From the NCBI GenBank assembly GCA_021769525.1, contig JAETSQ010000023.1:1-40163 (forward strand): DNA of 40,163 nt, given 5' to 3'. This stretch comes from Oscillospiraceae bacterium. Its GTDB lineage: Bacteria; Bacillota; Clostridia; Oscillospirales; Ruminococcaceae. The position numbers and the translations under genes are program-made. How positions within the stretch are numbered: the first letter of the stretch is position 1; each line of letters begins with the position of its first letter. Below, piece by piece: positions 21,688-29,727 of the stretch. The notes beneath the pieces are model-generated. The model saw only the letters and a program-made list of their open reading frames with translations, was not told where the DNA came from and ran no database searches.

Positions 21688-24069
21688 ATGAATCTTTCCA
21701 TGAAATGGCTCAGCGATTATGTGCCCGCCGGGGATATGGCCCCCCGCGCCTACTGCGAGGGGATGACCATGTCCGGCTCCAAGGTGGAGGGGTACGAGAT
21801 CGAGGGAGCGGAGATCCAGAACGTGGTGGTGGGCCGGGTAACGGCCATGGAACGTCACCCCGATTCCGACCACCTGTGGGTCTGCCAGGTGGATGTGGGC
21901 ACCGAGACGGTGCAGATCGTCACCGGGGCGCAGAATGTCTCGGCGGGGGACTACGTGCCGGTGGCAAAGCACAAGTCGGTGCTCCCTGGAGGCCACAAGA
22001 TCACAAAGGGCAAGCTCCGGGGGGTGGAAAGCTGCGGGATGCTCTGCTCCCTGGGGGAGCTGGGCCTCACCGCCCACGATTTCCCCTACGCCATCGAGGA
22101 CGGCATCTTCATCCTGGGGGAGGACTGCGACCGCACCCTGGGCAGGGACATCCGGTCCGCCATCGGCCTCTGTGACGTGAAGGTGGAGTTCGAGATCACC
22201 TCCAATCGCCCCGACTGCTTCTCCGTCCTGGGCCTGGCCCGCGAGACCGCTGCCACCTTCGGCCTGCCCATCACCTATCCGGACCCGGTGGTAAAGGGCA
22301 GCGGCGGGGACATCCGAGACTACCTGCGGGTGGATGTGGAAAACGGCACCCTCTGCCCCCGGTATATGGCCAGGGTGGTAAAGGACGTGAAGATCGGCCC
22401 CTCCCCCCGGTGGATGCGGGAGCGGCTGCGGGCCTGCGGGGTGCGCCCCATCAACAACATCGTGGACATCACAAACTTTGTGATGCTGGAGTACGGCCAG
22501 CCCATGCACGCCTTCGACCTGCGGCACGTGGGGGGCGCCCACATCATCGTCCGCAACGCGGCGCCGGGGGAATCCATCACCACCCTGGACGGGGTGGAGC
22601 GCAGGCTCTCCCCGGAGATGCTGGTCATCGCCGACGAGAACGGCCCCACCGCCATCGCCGGGGTGATGGGGGGCGAACACTCGGAGATCGAGGCGGACAC
22701 CGTCACCGTGGCCTTTGAGTCCGCCTGCTTTATGGGCAGCAGCGTGCGCACCACCGCCAAGAAGGTGGGCCTGCGCACCGAGGCCTCCGGCCGGTACGAA
22801 AAGGGCCTGGACCCCGCCACCTGCGAGGCGGCCGTGAACCGGGCCTGCCAGCTGGTGGAGCTGCTGGAGGCCGGCCGGGTGGTGGACGGCGTCATAGACG
22901 TGGACCACGCCAGCCACGAGGGGAAAAAGATCCCCTTTGAGCCGGACTGGATCAACCGCTTCCTGGGTATCCGGCTCTCCCCCCAGGAGATGGTGGAGAT
23001 GCTCCGGCGGCTGGAGATCCCGGTGGAAAACGGCGTGGCTCTGGCCCCCACCTGGCGCCCCGACCTGGAATCCAAGGCGGACATCGCCGAGGAAGTGGCC
23101 CGGATGTACGGCTACGACAAGATCCCCACCACCGCCCTGCGGGGCACGGCGGAAGGGATCGTCACCCCCCGGCAGAAGTTTGACCGCCGGGCGGAGCAGA
23201 TCCTCCTGGGGCTGGGACTGAGCGAGACCCTCACCTTTACCTTCATCAGCCCCAAGCTCTACGATAAGATCCGCCTGCCGGAGGATTCCCCCCTGCGGAC
23301 CTCGGTGACCATCCTGAACCCCCTGGGGGAGGACACCAGCGTGATGCGCACCACCGCCCTCCCCTCCATGCTCCAGGTGCTTGCCACCAATTACAACAAC
23401 CGCAATCCGGAGGCGGCCCTCTACGAGATGGCGGTGGAATACCTCCCCACCGCGCCGGACCGGCTCCCGCTGGAAAAGCCGAAGATCGTCCTGGGGATGT
23501 ACGGAGACTGCTGCGACTTCTACGCCCTCAAGGGCCGGGTGGAGACACTGCTGGAAAAGCTGGGGGTGGCCGGCGCGGAATACCTGGCCTGCCCGGACGA
23601 CCCTTCCTACCACCCCGGACGGTGCGCCGTCATTAAAGTGGGCGGAGAGACGGTAGGGATCCTGGGGGAGATACACCCGGAGGTGTGCGAGAACTTCGGC
23701 ATCGGGGCCAAGGTCTACGCGGCCCAGCTGGACGGGGACCTGCTGTTCCGGCTCCACAGCACCGAAAAGAACTACACCCCCCTGCCCCGCTTCCCCGCCT
23801 CCACCCGCGACCTGGCGGTGATCTGCGACGAGGCCCTGCCGGTGGCCGCCATCGAAAAGGCAATCCGGGCCCATGTGGGGAAGATTCTGGAGAAGGTGCA
23901 GCTCTTCGACGTCTACCGGGGGGCACAGGTGCCCCAGGGGAAGAAGAGCGTGGCCTACGCCCTCATCCTCCGGGCCGCCGACCGCACCCTGACGGTGGAG
24001 GAATGCGACAAGGCCATGGCCGCCGCCCTGGAGGGCCTGGCGGAGATCGGCGCCGAGATCCGCAAATAA
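21688..24069 (+). CDS. pheT: Phenylalanine--tRNA ligase beta subunit
   Basis: A 793-residue PheRS beta chain. In order: the N-terminal B1 domain and the tRNA-binding EMAP-like B2 domain (about 40-150, with HPDSDHLWVCQVDVG), the B3/B4 editing region (NRPDCFSVLGLARE, DITNFVMLEYGQPMHAFD), the B5 domain, and the catalytic-like B6/B7 part, ending with the ferredoxin-like anticodon-binding domain (FPASTRDLAVICDEALPV to the end). It removes Tyr mischarged on tRNA-Phe and completes the active enzyme. It starts 21 bases after pheS with GGGAGAGGGGG upstream and shares its T-box control. The length is standard. Confidence 0.98.
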   Translation: MNLSMKWLSDYVPAGDMAPRAYCEGMTMSGSKVEGYEIEGAEIQNVVVGRVTAMERHPDSDHLWVCQVDVGTETVQIVTGAQNVSAGDYVPVAKHKSVLPGGHKITKGKLRGVESCGMLCSLGELGLTAHDFPYAIEDGIFILGEDCDRTLGRDIRSAIGLCDVKVEFEITSNRPDCFSVLGLARETAATFGLPITYPDPVVKGSGGDIRDYLRVDVENGTLCPRYMARVVKDVKIGPSPRWMRERLRACGVRPINNIVDITNFVMLEYGQPMHAFDLRHVGGAHIIVRNAAPGESITTLDGVERRLSPEMLVIADENGPTAIAGVMGGEHSEIEADTVTVAFESACFMGSSVRTTAKKVGLRTEASGRYEKGLDPATCEAAVNRACQLVELLEAGRVVDGVIDVDHASHEGKKIPFEPDWINRFLGIRLSPQEMVEMLRRLEIPVENGVALAPTWRPDLESKADIAEEVARMYGYDKIPTTALRGTAEGIVTPRQKFDRRAEQILLGLGLSETLTFTFISPKLYDKIRLPEDSPLRTSVTILNPLGEDTSVMRTTALPSMLQVLATNYNNRNPEAALYEMAVEYLPTAPDRLPLEKPKIVLGMYGDCCDFYALKGRVETLLEKLGVAGAEYLACPDDPSYHPGRCAVIKVGGETVGILGEIHPEVCENFGIGAKVYAAQLDGDLLFRLHSTEKNYTPLPRFPASTRDLAVICDEALPVAAIEKAIRAHVGKILEKVQLFDVYRGAQVPQGKKSVAYALILRAADRTLTVEECDKAMAAALEGLAEIGAEIRK

Positions 24070-24124
24070 AAAAAGACCGGCCGGGGGCGGCGCAAGGAGA
24101 AAGCGCAGCCCCCGGCACGGCAAA

Positions 24125-24189
24125 GACGGGGAGGGCCGCCGCGGGAAAGGGAGTACCGCGGCGGCTTTCCCCGTCAGGAAATTTTTTGG
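24125..24189 (+). terminator. Intrinsic terminator of the pheST operon
   Basis: A long GC-rich hairpin: GACGGGGA pairs with TCCCCGTC and CCGCCGCGG with CCGCGGCGG, loop of about 11 bases, followed by AGGAAATTTTTT. Confidence 0.82.
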
Positions 24190-24197
24190 CTATGCAG

Positions 24198-24671
24198 TTA
24201 CGCTGAGGGAGCGGGGTCTTCCTTGGCGGCGTCCTCCGCGTCCCGCTGGCTCCGGCGGTTGTTCCACCAGACGCCGGCCCCCACCAGGCAGAGGCCCGCC
24301 AGCTCCCGGAGGCCCACCCTGCCGGCTGCGGCATCCATCAGGAAGCCCGCCAGCAGCTGCCCGCACAAAATCACCACCGCGGAGACCGCCACCGGCACCT
24401 TTTCCATCCCCCGGATGGTGAGGACCATCGCCGCCAGGCCAAAGACGCCCCCCAGGTAATAGAGGAGGGGGATGGCCCCCAGGTAGGCCGGGTCGGCCAG
24501 GTGCCGGTCCCCCATCAGGAGCGCCAGCGCCAGGGCCAGCGCCGTCCCCTCCAGGTAGTTGATGAGGGTGCCGTTGGCCATCCCCAGGGCCTGCTTGGCC
24601 CGGACGTTTACCATTTTATTGATGATGTTCAGCGCCCCGTTTAGAAACGCCACCGTGATGACAAAAGCCAT
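24198..24671 (-). CDS. YdcZ-type small DMT transporter subunit (DUF606), second of pair
   Basis: A 157-residue membrane protein of the DUF606/YdcZ group in the drug/metabolite transporter superfamily. Five hydrophobic helices are seen, with the family marks NGALNIINKMVNVRAKQALG at the N-terminus and GVFGLAAMVLTIRGMEKVPV in the middle. The C-terminal 20 residues are charged and cytoplasmic. These proteins work as pairs of five-helix halves in place of a ten-helix EamA protein. It follows its partner by 12 bases. The substrate is unknown. Confidence 0.85.
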   Translation of the reverse strand: MAFVITVAFLNGALNIINKMVNVRAKQALGMANGTLINYLEGTALALALALLMGDRHLADPAYLGAIPLLYYLGGVFGLAAMVLTIRGMEKVPVAVSAVVILCGQLLAGFLMDAAAGRVGLRELAGLCLVGAGVWWNNRRSQRDAEDAAKEDPAPSA

Positions 24672-24683
24672 TTCCTTCCCCTC

Positions 24684-25058
24684 CTACCACAGCATCAGGG
24701 CCAGCCCCGCCATGATCAGCAGGCAGGGGGGCAGCCGCCGCCAGTTCCAGCGGATCACCGGCACCCCGAAGAGGCCGAAGTGATCCACCAGGGCGGAGGC
24801 GGCCATCTGGCCGGCCACCGACACCGCCATGGTGAGGGCCGCCCCCACCCGGTTGGCGCAGAAACTGCTGCTGGTCACCAGCGCGACCCCCATCAGCCCC
24901 ACAAAGTAGACGTACAGCGGCGCGCCCCCCAGGTGGAGCCTTTCCCCACGGCGCAGCAGGATGTAGAGGAGGAGCATCACCGCCCCGATGCCGTGGACGA
25001 AGAAGCTGACCTCCAGCAGCGAGAGCCGGTCGGCCAGGATGCCGTCGAGGCTCACCAT
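24684..25058 (-). CDS. YdcZ-type small DMT transporter subunit (DUF606), first of pair
   Basis: At least 124 residues of a second DUF606 protein, with helices in VSFFVHGIGAVMLLLYILLRR, GLMGVALVTSSSF and the C-terminal PPCLLIMAGLALMLW. The first usual start codon is the ATG at 25058, but the frame stays open upstream and encodes TSYLLLILGGACQGLM, the normal first helix of this family. The true start is thus probably near 25100-25109, at a non-standard codon such as ATT, since no ATG, GTG or TTG is in frame there. It is transcribed divergently from the Crp/Fnr regulator, which probably controls it. Confidence 0.78.
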   Translation of the reverse strand: MVSLDGILADRLSLLEVSFFVHGIGAVMLLLYILLRRGERLHLGGAPLYVYFVGLMGVALVTSSSFCANRVGAALTMAVSVAGQMAASALVDHFGLFGVPVIRWNWRRLPPCLLIMAGLALMLW

Positions 25059-25198
25059 CAGGCCCTGGCAGGCTCCCCCCAGAATCAGCAGAAGATAACT
25101 CGTAAAAATCGCCCCTTTTCTTTTTCCTGTAACTATGATACGATAGATACGGCGGAATTTATATGAGAAATCTCACATCCGGAAGGGGGATTTTGGGG

Positions 25199-25828
25199 AT
25201 GGACCGGATCGAAGAGTGGAGCCGGGAGCTTTTCTCCTTTGACGTGCGGCCCTTTTTGGAGGAGCGGATCTTTACTCCGGGGGAGTTTATCCTCCGGGAG
25301 GGCTCCTTTCCCCAGCACCTTTACTTCCTCACCCAGGGGCGGGCCAAGATCTACACCACCCACAAGAACGGGAAGGTCTCCCTGTTGAGCTTCCCCGCCG
25401 CTCCGGATCTCATCGGCGATATGGAGCTGCTGGAGGTGCGCAGGGGCTCCCTCTGCGTCCAGGCCCTCACCCGCTGCCACTTCTGGGTGGTGGATTCCAG
25501 GCGGTGCCTCCCCCAGCTGCGGGAGGACCCGAAATTCCTGTGGTTTTTGTGCAACCACGTCGCCCGGCGCAGCGCCCGGCAGACCTCCACCCTCACCATC
25601 CAGCAGGCCTACCCCCTCCGCAACCAGCTGGCGGCCTTCCTGCTGATGGCCTCCGAGGGGGACCGCTACCGCCAGCGGCACACCGAGGCGGCGGAGTACC
25701 TGGGGGTGAGCTACCGGCACCTGCTCTATGTGCTGGCCCAGTTCCGGCAGGAAGGTCTCATCGCGCGGGAGGGAGGGGAGTACCGCATCCTGGACCGTGC
25801 GGCTTTGGAGGCCCTGGCGGCGGGGTAA
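25199..25828 (+). CDS. Crp/Fnr family transcriptional regulator (YeiL-like)
   Basis: A 209-residue regulator with an N-terminal cyclic-nucleotide-binding-like beta roll (about 15-125; FTPGEFILREGSFPQHLYFL, then GDMELLEV) and a C-terminal winged helix (about 150-205; TEAAEYLGVSYRHLLYVLAQF as reading helix). It lacks the Cys cluster of Fnr and a clear cAMP-binding REAT motif, so its effector is unknown. The ATG at 25199 has AAGGGGG upstream; one at 25163 is possible but has a weak site. Crp/Fnr genes of this type often sit divergent from YdcZ-like transporter pairs, as here, which suggests local control. Confidence 0.87.
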   Translation: MDRIEEWSRELFSFDVRPFLEERIFTPGEFILREGSFPQHLYFLTQGRAKIYTTHKNGKVSLLSFPAAPDLIGDMELLEVRRGSLCVQALTRCHFWVVDSRRCLPQLREDPKFLWFLCNHVARRSARQTSTLTIQQAYPLRNQLAAFLLMASEGDRYRQRHTEAAEYLGVSYRHLLYVLAQFRQEGLIAREGGEYRILDRAALEALAAG

Positions 25829-25873
25829 GGCGGGGCAACAAAGAAAAATCCCCCGATATTTGTTGTCTTGCCC

Positions 25874-25903
25874 TTGCTTCTTTGACAGCCTTTGGTGTAT
25901 AAT
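25874..25903 (+). promoter_or_regulatory. Promoter of the TSCPD protein gene
   Basis: TATAAT (25898-25903) with TTGCTT (25874-25879) 18 bases upstream. A TTGACA nearby (10 bases away) is too close to serve as -35. Confidence 0.5.
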
Positions 25904-25937
25904 AAAAGCAACTAATCAATTTCCGGCAGGAGGAGCG

Positions 25938-26222
25938 GTGCAGCACACCGCATACAGCTTTATGGAGATCAAATTCAAACCCAAGGGCGTCTGCTCTCAG
26001 TCCATCCATTTGGACCTTACCGACGGCATCGTTCACAACGTTCAGTTTTACGGCGGATGCTCCGGCAATGCCCAGGGGATCAGCCGTTTGGTGGAGGGGA
26101 TGGAGGCCAAAGAGGTGGTATCCCGCCTGCGGGGGATCCGCTGCGGCTTCAAGTCCACCTCCTGCCCCGACCAGCTGGCCAGCGCCCTGGAGCAGGTGTT
26201 TTCCGCCCAGGAGCAGAAGTAG
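25938..26222 (+). CDS. TSCPD domain protein (TIGR03905 family)
   Basis: A 94-residue protein consisting of one TSCPD domain, named after its motif, seen here as STSCPDQLASALE. The rest also matches: KFKPKGVCSQSIHLDL, FYGGCSGNAQGISRLVEGM and GIRCGFKSTSCP, with conserved Cys residues that may bind a metal. The domain also occurs at the end of class II ribonucleotide reductases, but the free-standing form has no known function. The start is GTG at 25938, directly after AGGAGGAGCG, rather than an upstream ATG. Confidence 0.9.
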   Translation: MQHTAYSFMEIKFKPKGVCSQSIHLDLTDGIVHNVQFYGGCSGNAQGISRLVEGMEAKEVVSRLRGIRCGFKSTSCPDQLASALEQVFSAQEQK

Positions 26223-26273
26223 ACCGACCCGTTAAATTTTTCCCGCCCCCCTGGCGGAAAGGGAGTGTGGCAG

Positions 26274-26810
26274 ATGTCTTTTACGGATGAGGATGTTAAA
26301 ATCTACGGCGAAGGGATGCCTTCCCCCGAAGAGCTGGGGGACGAGGAAGCGGCCGTCCGGTACGTGGCCCACCGGGAAAACGGAAACCTGGAAAAGACCC
26401 GCCAGCTGGGGGAGCTTTTGGCCCAGACCCTGGTGGGGGATTCCGCCCGCCTGGGGGAGGACTGCTACAAGCCCCAGAAGCTGGTGCTCCTCTCCTTCCT
26501 GGTTTCGGACGAGCTGGAGGCGGCCCTTTCCGACGGGATGCTCCGCCAATCTGCCGCCGCGGCCTTCCGCCGGCGGGTGGAGGAGCTGGACCCGGAGATC
26601 TTTGCCATTATCACCGATTCCACCGCCTTCACCCTGTACATCCTTCACGACCGCCGGGTGGGGGACGACGAGTGCGGGCGGGTGCTGGCGGAGCTTTGCG
26701 ATCGGGACAACGACCAGGAGCTGATCCAGGCCGGAAACGCCCTGGCGGCGGAGTACCGCATCCTTTTCCGCAGCATCATCACCAGCTATACCTTCTCCCC
26801 GGTGGAGTGA
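26274..26810 (+). CDS. Hypothetical protein
   Basis: A 178-residue, acidic, soluble, mostly alpha-helical protein that I do not recognise. It has no signal peptide or membrane segment. Recognisable elements are GNLEKTRQLGELLAQTL, PQKLVLLSFLVSDELE and FRSIITSYTF near the end. The start at 26274 has GGGAG 8 bases upstream; a GTG at 26265 is less well placed. It lies between the TSCPD gene and the DnaD-like gene, all on the plus strand. Its last 42 bases plus about 10 more are tandemly duplicated just downstream (26822-26874). Confidence 0.72.
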   Translation: MSFTDEDVKIYGEGMPSPEELGDEEAAVRYVAHRENGNLEKTRQLGELLAQTLVGDSARLGEDCYKPQKLVLLSFLVSDELEAALSDGMLRQSAAAAFRRRVEELDPEIFAIITDSTAFTLYILHDRRVGDDECGRVLAELCDRDNDQELIQAGNALAAEYRILFRSIITSYTFSPVE

Positions 26811-26874
26811 GCTTTTCCGACCGCAGCATCATCACCAGCCATACCTCTTTCCGGTGGAGCGAGCTTTTCCGACC
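26769..26874 (+). repeat. 53-bp tandem duplication covering the 3' end of the hypothetical gene
   Basis: Two adjacent copies begin with CGCAGCATCATCACCAGC and end with GAGCTTTTCCGAC (26769-26821 and 26822-26874). They differ at a few positions and one small indel, so the event is not recent. The first copy encodes the last 14 residues and stop of the hypothetical protein; the second is non-coding. Confidence 0.8.
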
Positions 26875-26971
26875 ATTTTCCCGGCTCCCTTGCCGCCCGC
26901 GAGGGGGCCGGCTCCTTGTCTGCCCAGAGGCAGCCGTATATTTTGCATAAGAAAGGGGGGGCGGCGCGGCC

Positions 26972-28036
26972 ATGGCCGATTCCTATCAGATCGATTTCGG
27001 CATCTGGGGCAGCATCTTCCCGGTGCCCTGCGCCGTCGCCGACCGGCACCTGAAGCTCTGCTCCGAAAAGCAGTTGAAGGTGCTGCTCCTGGCCCTGCGG
27101 GAGGGCAGCAGCCCGGTGGACCTGGAGACCATCACCCGGCGGCTGGGCCTTGGGCCCGGCGAGGCGGCGGACTGCCTGGAGTACTGGCGGGAGGCGGGGC
27201 TCTTTGCCCCCGCCCCTTCCCCCTCCCAGGCCCCGGCGGCGGAAGCGTCTCCGGCCCCCAAACCGGCGGAGGCAGCCCCCGCCACGCCCCCGGCGGTGCC
27301 CCCCTCCCCTGTCCCCCTGCGGGAGGAGCAGGTGGTGGAGGGGCAGAAGATCACCACCCTCCACTCCCGCGTAAAGCTCACCCCCAGCCAGCAGAACCAG
27401 CTCATCCGCCAGGACCCGGAGATCCCCCAGCTTCTGGAGCTCTTGCAGGAGGTCCTCAGCCGTCCCCTCACCCCCTACGAGACCGAGGGTTTCCTCTACC
27501 TTTACAGCGGGCTGCGCCTTTCCGCCAGCTACCTGCTGCTGGCGGCCCAGTACAGCCGGGATACGGGAAAGGACAGCATCCGCCAGATGGAAAAGCTGGT
27601 CACCGGCTGGGTGGAAAAAGGGGTGGACACCTATGACCGGGCGGAGGCGGAGATCCGGCGCCTGGCCCGCCGCCGGAAAAACGAGGGCGTTATACGGGAG
27701 CTCTTTGGCATCGGGGACCGGAAGCTCTCCGCCAAGGAAAAGGACTACATCGAGCACTGGTTCACCGACCTGGGGTACGGGCCGGAGCTCATCAAACTGG
27801 CCTACGACCGGACGGTGGATAACACCGGCAAGGTGGCCTTCCCCTACCTGAACAAGATCCTGAACCGCTGGAAGGAAAAAGGGGTGACCACGCCCCAGGA
27901 GGCCCTGGCGGAGATGGAGAGCGGACCCGCCAAGGCCCCGGCAGGGGGCGGAGGCCGGAAAGCGGCGGAGCCCGCGGAGACCTCCTTCGACCTGGGGGAG
28001 ATCCGGCGGCTGATGGAGGAGAACTCCGGAGGATAA
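26972..28036 (+). CDS. DnaD domain protein (primosome-like)
   Basis: A 354-residue protein with an N-terminal winged-helix-like region (about 15-75, with KQLKVLLLALREG and ITRRLGLGPGEAADCLEYW), a Pro/Ala-rich linker (about 76-115), and two DnaD-like helical domains (about 130-225 and 230-310), the second with IEHWFTDLGYGPELIKLAYD and KVAFPYLNKILNRWKEKGV, the YxxxI/L hallmark. DnaD/DnaB proteins remodel DNA and help load the replicative helicase. Its stop is 3 bases from the start of the DnaC-like ATPase gene, a pairing seen across Clostridia. Confidence 0.9.
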   Translation: MADSYQIDFGIWGSIFPVPCAVADRHLKLCSEKQLKVLLLALREGSSPVDLETITRRLGLGPGEAADCLEYWREAGLFAPAPSPSQAPAAEASPAPKPAEAAPATPPAVPPSPVPLREEQVVEGQKITTLHSRVKLTPSQQNQLIRQDPEIPQLLELLQEVLSRPLTPYETEGFLYLYSGLRLSASYLLLAAQYSRDTGKDSIRQMEKLVTGWVEKGVDTYDRAEAEIRRLARRRKNEGVIRELFGIGDRKLSAKEKDYIEHWFTDLGYGPELIKLAYDRTVDNTGKVAFPYLNKILNRWKEKGVTTPQEALAEMESGPAKAPAGGGGRKAAEPAETSFDLGEIRRLMEENSGG

Positions 28037-28039
28037 GCT

Positions 28040-29029
28040 ATGTATTCCAGCAGAACCATACAGACTGTGGACGGCATCCTGCAAAGGCGGCGGCAGCAGG
28101 CCCGCCAGGAGGCAGCCTCCCGCCAGGAGGCGCTGTTTGCCCGCTATCCGGAGCTGGGGATGTACGACCAGCGGCTGCGGGCCCTCACCCGGAGCATCGC
28201 CCTGGCGGCGGTCTCCGGCGGAACGGAGGAAACGGAGCGGGTCATGGAGGAGATCCGGCAGGTGCAGGCGGAGCGCAGGGCTCGGCTGGAGCAGCTGGGC
28301 CTCCCCCCCGACTGCCTGGAGCCAAAGTACACCTGCCCCCTCTGCCGGGACACCGGCGCGGTGGAGGGAAAGCGGTGCCGGTGCGCGGAGGCCCTGCTGC
28401 GGGAGGAAAGCTGCCGGGGGCTGCCCTCGGTGGTGCTGGACGGGCGCAGCACCTTTGAGACCTTTGACCTGAGCTACTACCCGGACACCCCGGACCAAAG
28501 CGGCCGCTCCCCCAGGGAGCGGATGGCGAAGATCCTGGAAAGGTGCCGGGACTACGCCGACCACTTCGGCCCGGAGAGCGGGAGCCTCCTCTTCCTGGGG
28601 CGGACCGGGCTGGGCAAGACCCACCTCTCCCTGGCCATCGCCGGGCAGGCGGCGCGGCAGGGGGCCACGGTGCTGTATTCCTCCGCCCAGGCGGTCATCG
28701 ACCGGTACGAGCGCCTGCGCTTCGACCGCGGCCCCACCCCCGACGACCGGGAATTTGCCCAAATGGCCCCCCGGTGCGACCTGCTGGTCCTGGATGACCT
28801 GGGGGCGGAGTTTTCCACCGCCTTCTCCCAGTCGGTGCTCTATAACATCCTCAACGACCGCATCACCGCCGGGCTGCCGGTGGTCCTCAGCTCCAACCTT
28901 ACCCTGGAGCAGATCAGCGCCGCCTACAACGAGCGCATCGCCAGCCGCATCCTCTGCGGCTGCACCTGCTTCACCTTTGCCGGCAAGGACATCCGCTTCC
29001 TGCGGCAGATGGAGAAAAAGAAGCCATAG
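28040..29029 (+). CDS. DnaC/DnaI-like helicase loader ATPase
   Basis: A 329-residue AAA+ protein. The N-terminal 100 residues are helical and charged; a four-Cys cluster (YTCPLCRDTGAVEG then RCRC, about 95-118) is a probable zinc finger, as in B. subtilis DnaI. The ATPase domain has Walker A GRTGLGKTH (about 190-198), Walker B LLVLDDLGAEF (about 250-260), sensor 1 VVLSSNLTLEQ and the arginine-finger region NERIASRIL. It should load the replicative helicase onto DNA together with the upstream DnaD-like protein. GGAGG of the upstream gene's last codons serves as its ribosome binding site. A terminator follows. Confidence 0.92.
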   Translation: MYSSRTIQTVDGILQRRRQQARQEAASRQEALFARYPELGMYDQRLRALTRSIALAAVSGGTEETERVMEEIRQVQAERRARLEQLGLPPDCLEPKYTCPLCRDTGAVEGKRCRCAEALLREESCRGLPSVVLDGRSTFETFDLSYYPDTPDQSGRSPRERMAKILERCRDYADHFGPESGSLLFLGRTGLGKTHLSLAIAGQAARQGATVLYSSAQAVIDRYERLRFDRGPTPDDREFAQMAPRCDLLVLDDLGAEFSTAFSQSVLYNILNDRITAGLPVVLSSNLTLEQISAAYNERIASRILCGCTCFTFAGKDIRFLRQMEKKKP

Positions 29030-29036
29030 CATGACT

Positions 29037-29071
29037 AACCGGGGAGCCAGAAAACTGGCCCCCCGGTTTTC
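29037..29071 (+). terminator. Intrinsic terminator of the DnaD/DnaC-like operon
   Basis: AACCGGGGAGCCAG pairs with CTGGCCCCCCGGTT around AAAA (one mismatch), followed by TTTC. It also ends the convergent toxin gene region. Confidence 0.75.
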
Positions 29072-29345
29072 ATCGGAACAGATCGCTGTGGCTCCCTGTC
29101 CGCGTCAAATACAAAAGCAATTCTTCTCCGTCAATTTGGTAGATGAGCAGCCAATCCGGCGCGATATGGCATTCCCTAAAACCCGCATATCTCCCGCGCA
29201 GGCTGTGGTCACAATACTTTTCCGGCAAAGGTTTTTCCGCTGCCAACAGGCCGATGACCTCCGCCAGCAGCCGGGTGTCATAACCCCGTTTCACCAGCTT
29301 CTTGTAATCCTTCCGAAAGGAAGCCTGATACCTAATCGTCAGCAT
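29070..29345 (-). CDS. Type II toxin, YafQ/RelE family mRNA interferase
   Basis: A 91-residue RelE-fold toxin of the YafQ branch. These cleave mRNA in the ribosomal A site. Family residues are visible: RGRYAGFRECHIAPDWLLIY holds the conserved His and Asp-Trp, and TRTGSHSDLF holds the C-terminal His and Phe needed for catalysis in YafQ. All catalytic residues are present, so it should be active. Its ATG lies within the last codons of the antitoxin gene (14-base overlap), so its translation is coupled to the antitoxin. Confidence 0.92.
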   Translation of the reverse strand: MLTIRYQASFRKDYKKLVKRGYDTRLLAEVIGLLAAEKPLPEKYCDHSLRGRYAGFRECHIAPDWLLIYQIDGEELLLYLTRTGSHSDLFR

Positions 29346-29613
29346 CCAGCTCCTCCATCAGCTCTTCCACCGAAGAAAAAGCCCGGCTGAGCCCGACGCC
29401 CTTCCGGACATCCTCCATGACTTTCCTCGTCTCCTCGTTGGGAACATCCCCGCCGATCTCAAAGGGAATGCGGTACTCCCGCACCGTCTTTTTTGCAAAA
29501 ATATTAAAGGCTGTGGTCATGGACATCCCCATATCGGCGCAAAAGGCCTCAAACTGCCGCTTCAGCTCGCTGTCCATCCGAATATTGATGTTGGTGGTCT
29601 GTGCCAACTGCAT
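29332..29613 (-). CDS. Type II antitoxin, DinJ/RelB family
   Basis: A 93-residue antitoxin. The N-terminus INIRMDSELKRQFEAFCADM forms the ribbon-helix-helix DNA-binding part typical of DinJ/RelB, followed by GMSMTTAFNIFAKKTVRE; the C-terminal half with SSVEELMEEL wraps the toxin. It neutralises the YafQ-like toxin and represses their common promoter. ATG at 29613; a GTG one codon earlier is possible. It has its own strong promoter and is set between the DnaC-like gene and prfB, both core genes, a usual place for small mobile modules. Confidence 0.92.
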   Translation of the reverse strand: MQLAQTTNINIRMDSELKRQFEAFCADMGMSMTTAFNIFAKKTVREYRIPFEIGGDVPNEETRKVMEDVRKGVGLSRAFSSVEELMEELDADD

Positions 29614-29637
29614 CACCCCGCTTTGTATTCTACATAG

Positions 29638-29666
29638 ATTGTACCTGTTTTTATTTACAATGTCAA
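29638..29666 (-). promoter_or_regulatory. Promoter of the toxin-antitoxin operon
   Basis: On the minus strand TTGACA (29661-29666), a 17-base spacer and TACAAT (29638-29643). Directly downstream is the near-palindrome TCTATGTAGA, a candidate operator for the antitoxin. Confidence 0.82.
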
Positions 29667-29672
29667 TAAAAA

Positions 29673-29711
29673 CAAAGCCGCAGGCCGGAAATTCCCACCG
29701 GTCCGCGGTTT
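29673..29711 (-). terminator. Intrinsic terminator of prfB
   Basis: On the minus strand AAACCGCGGACCGG and CCGGCCTGCGGCTTT form a mismatched stem followed by GTTTTTA. Its T-run adjoins the -35 of the toxin-antitoxin promoter. Confidence 0.6.
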
Positions 29712-29727
29712 GTTTTTTGCAGCTATT

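Noticed and set aside
20881-24123. A continuous open frame of 1080 codons on the minus strand
   Set aside because: It lies opposite pheS and pheT, has no family resemblance, is rich in Gly/His/Val/Leu of the kind produced by GC-rich antisense, and the plus-strand genes are certain.
25887-25903. TTGACA and TATAAT close together before the TSCPD gene, seeming a consensus promoter
   Set aside because: The spacing is about 10 bases, too short for RNA polymerase; TTGCTT at 18 bases is the more likely -35.
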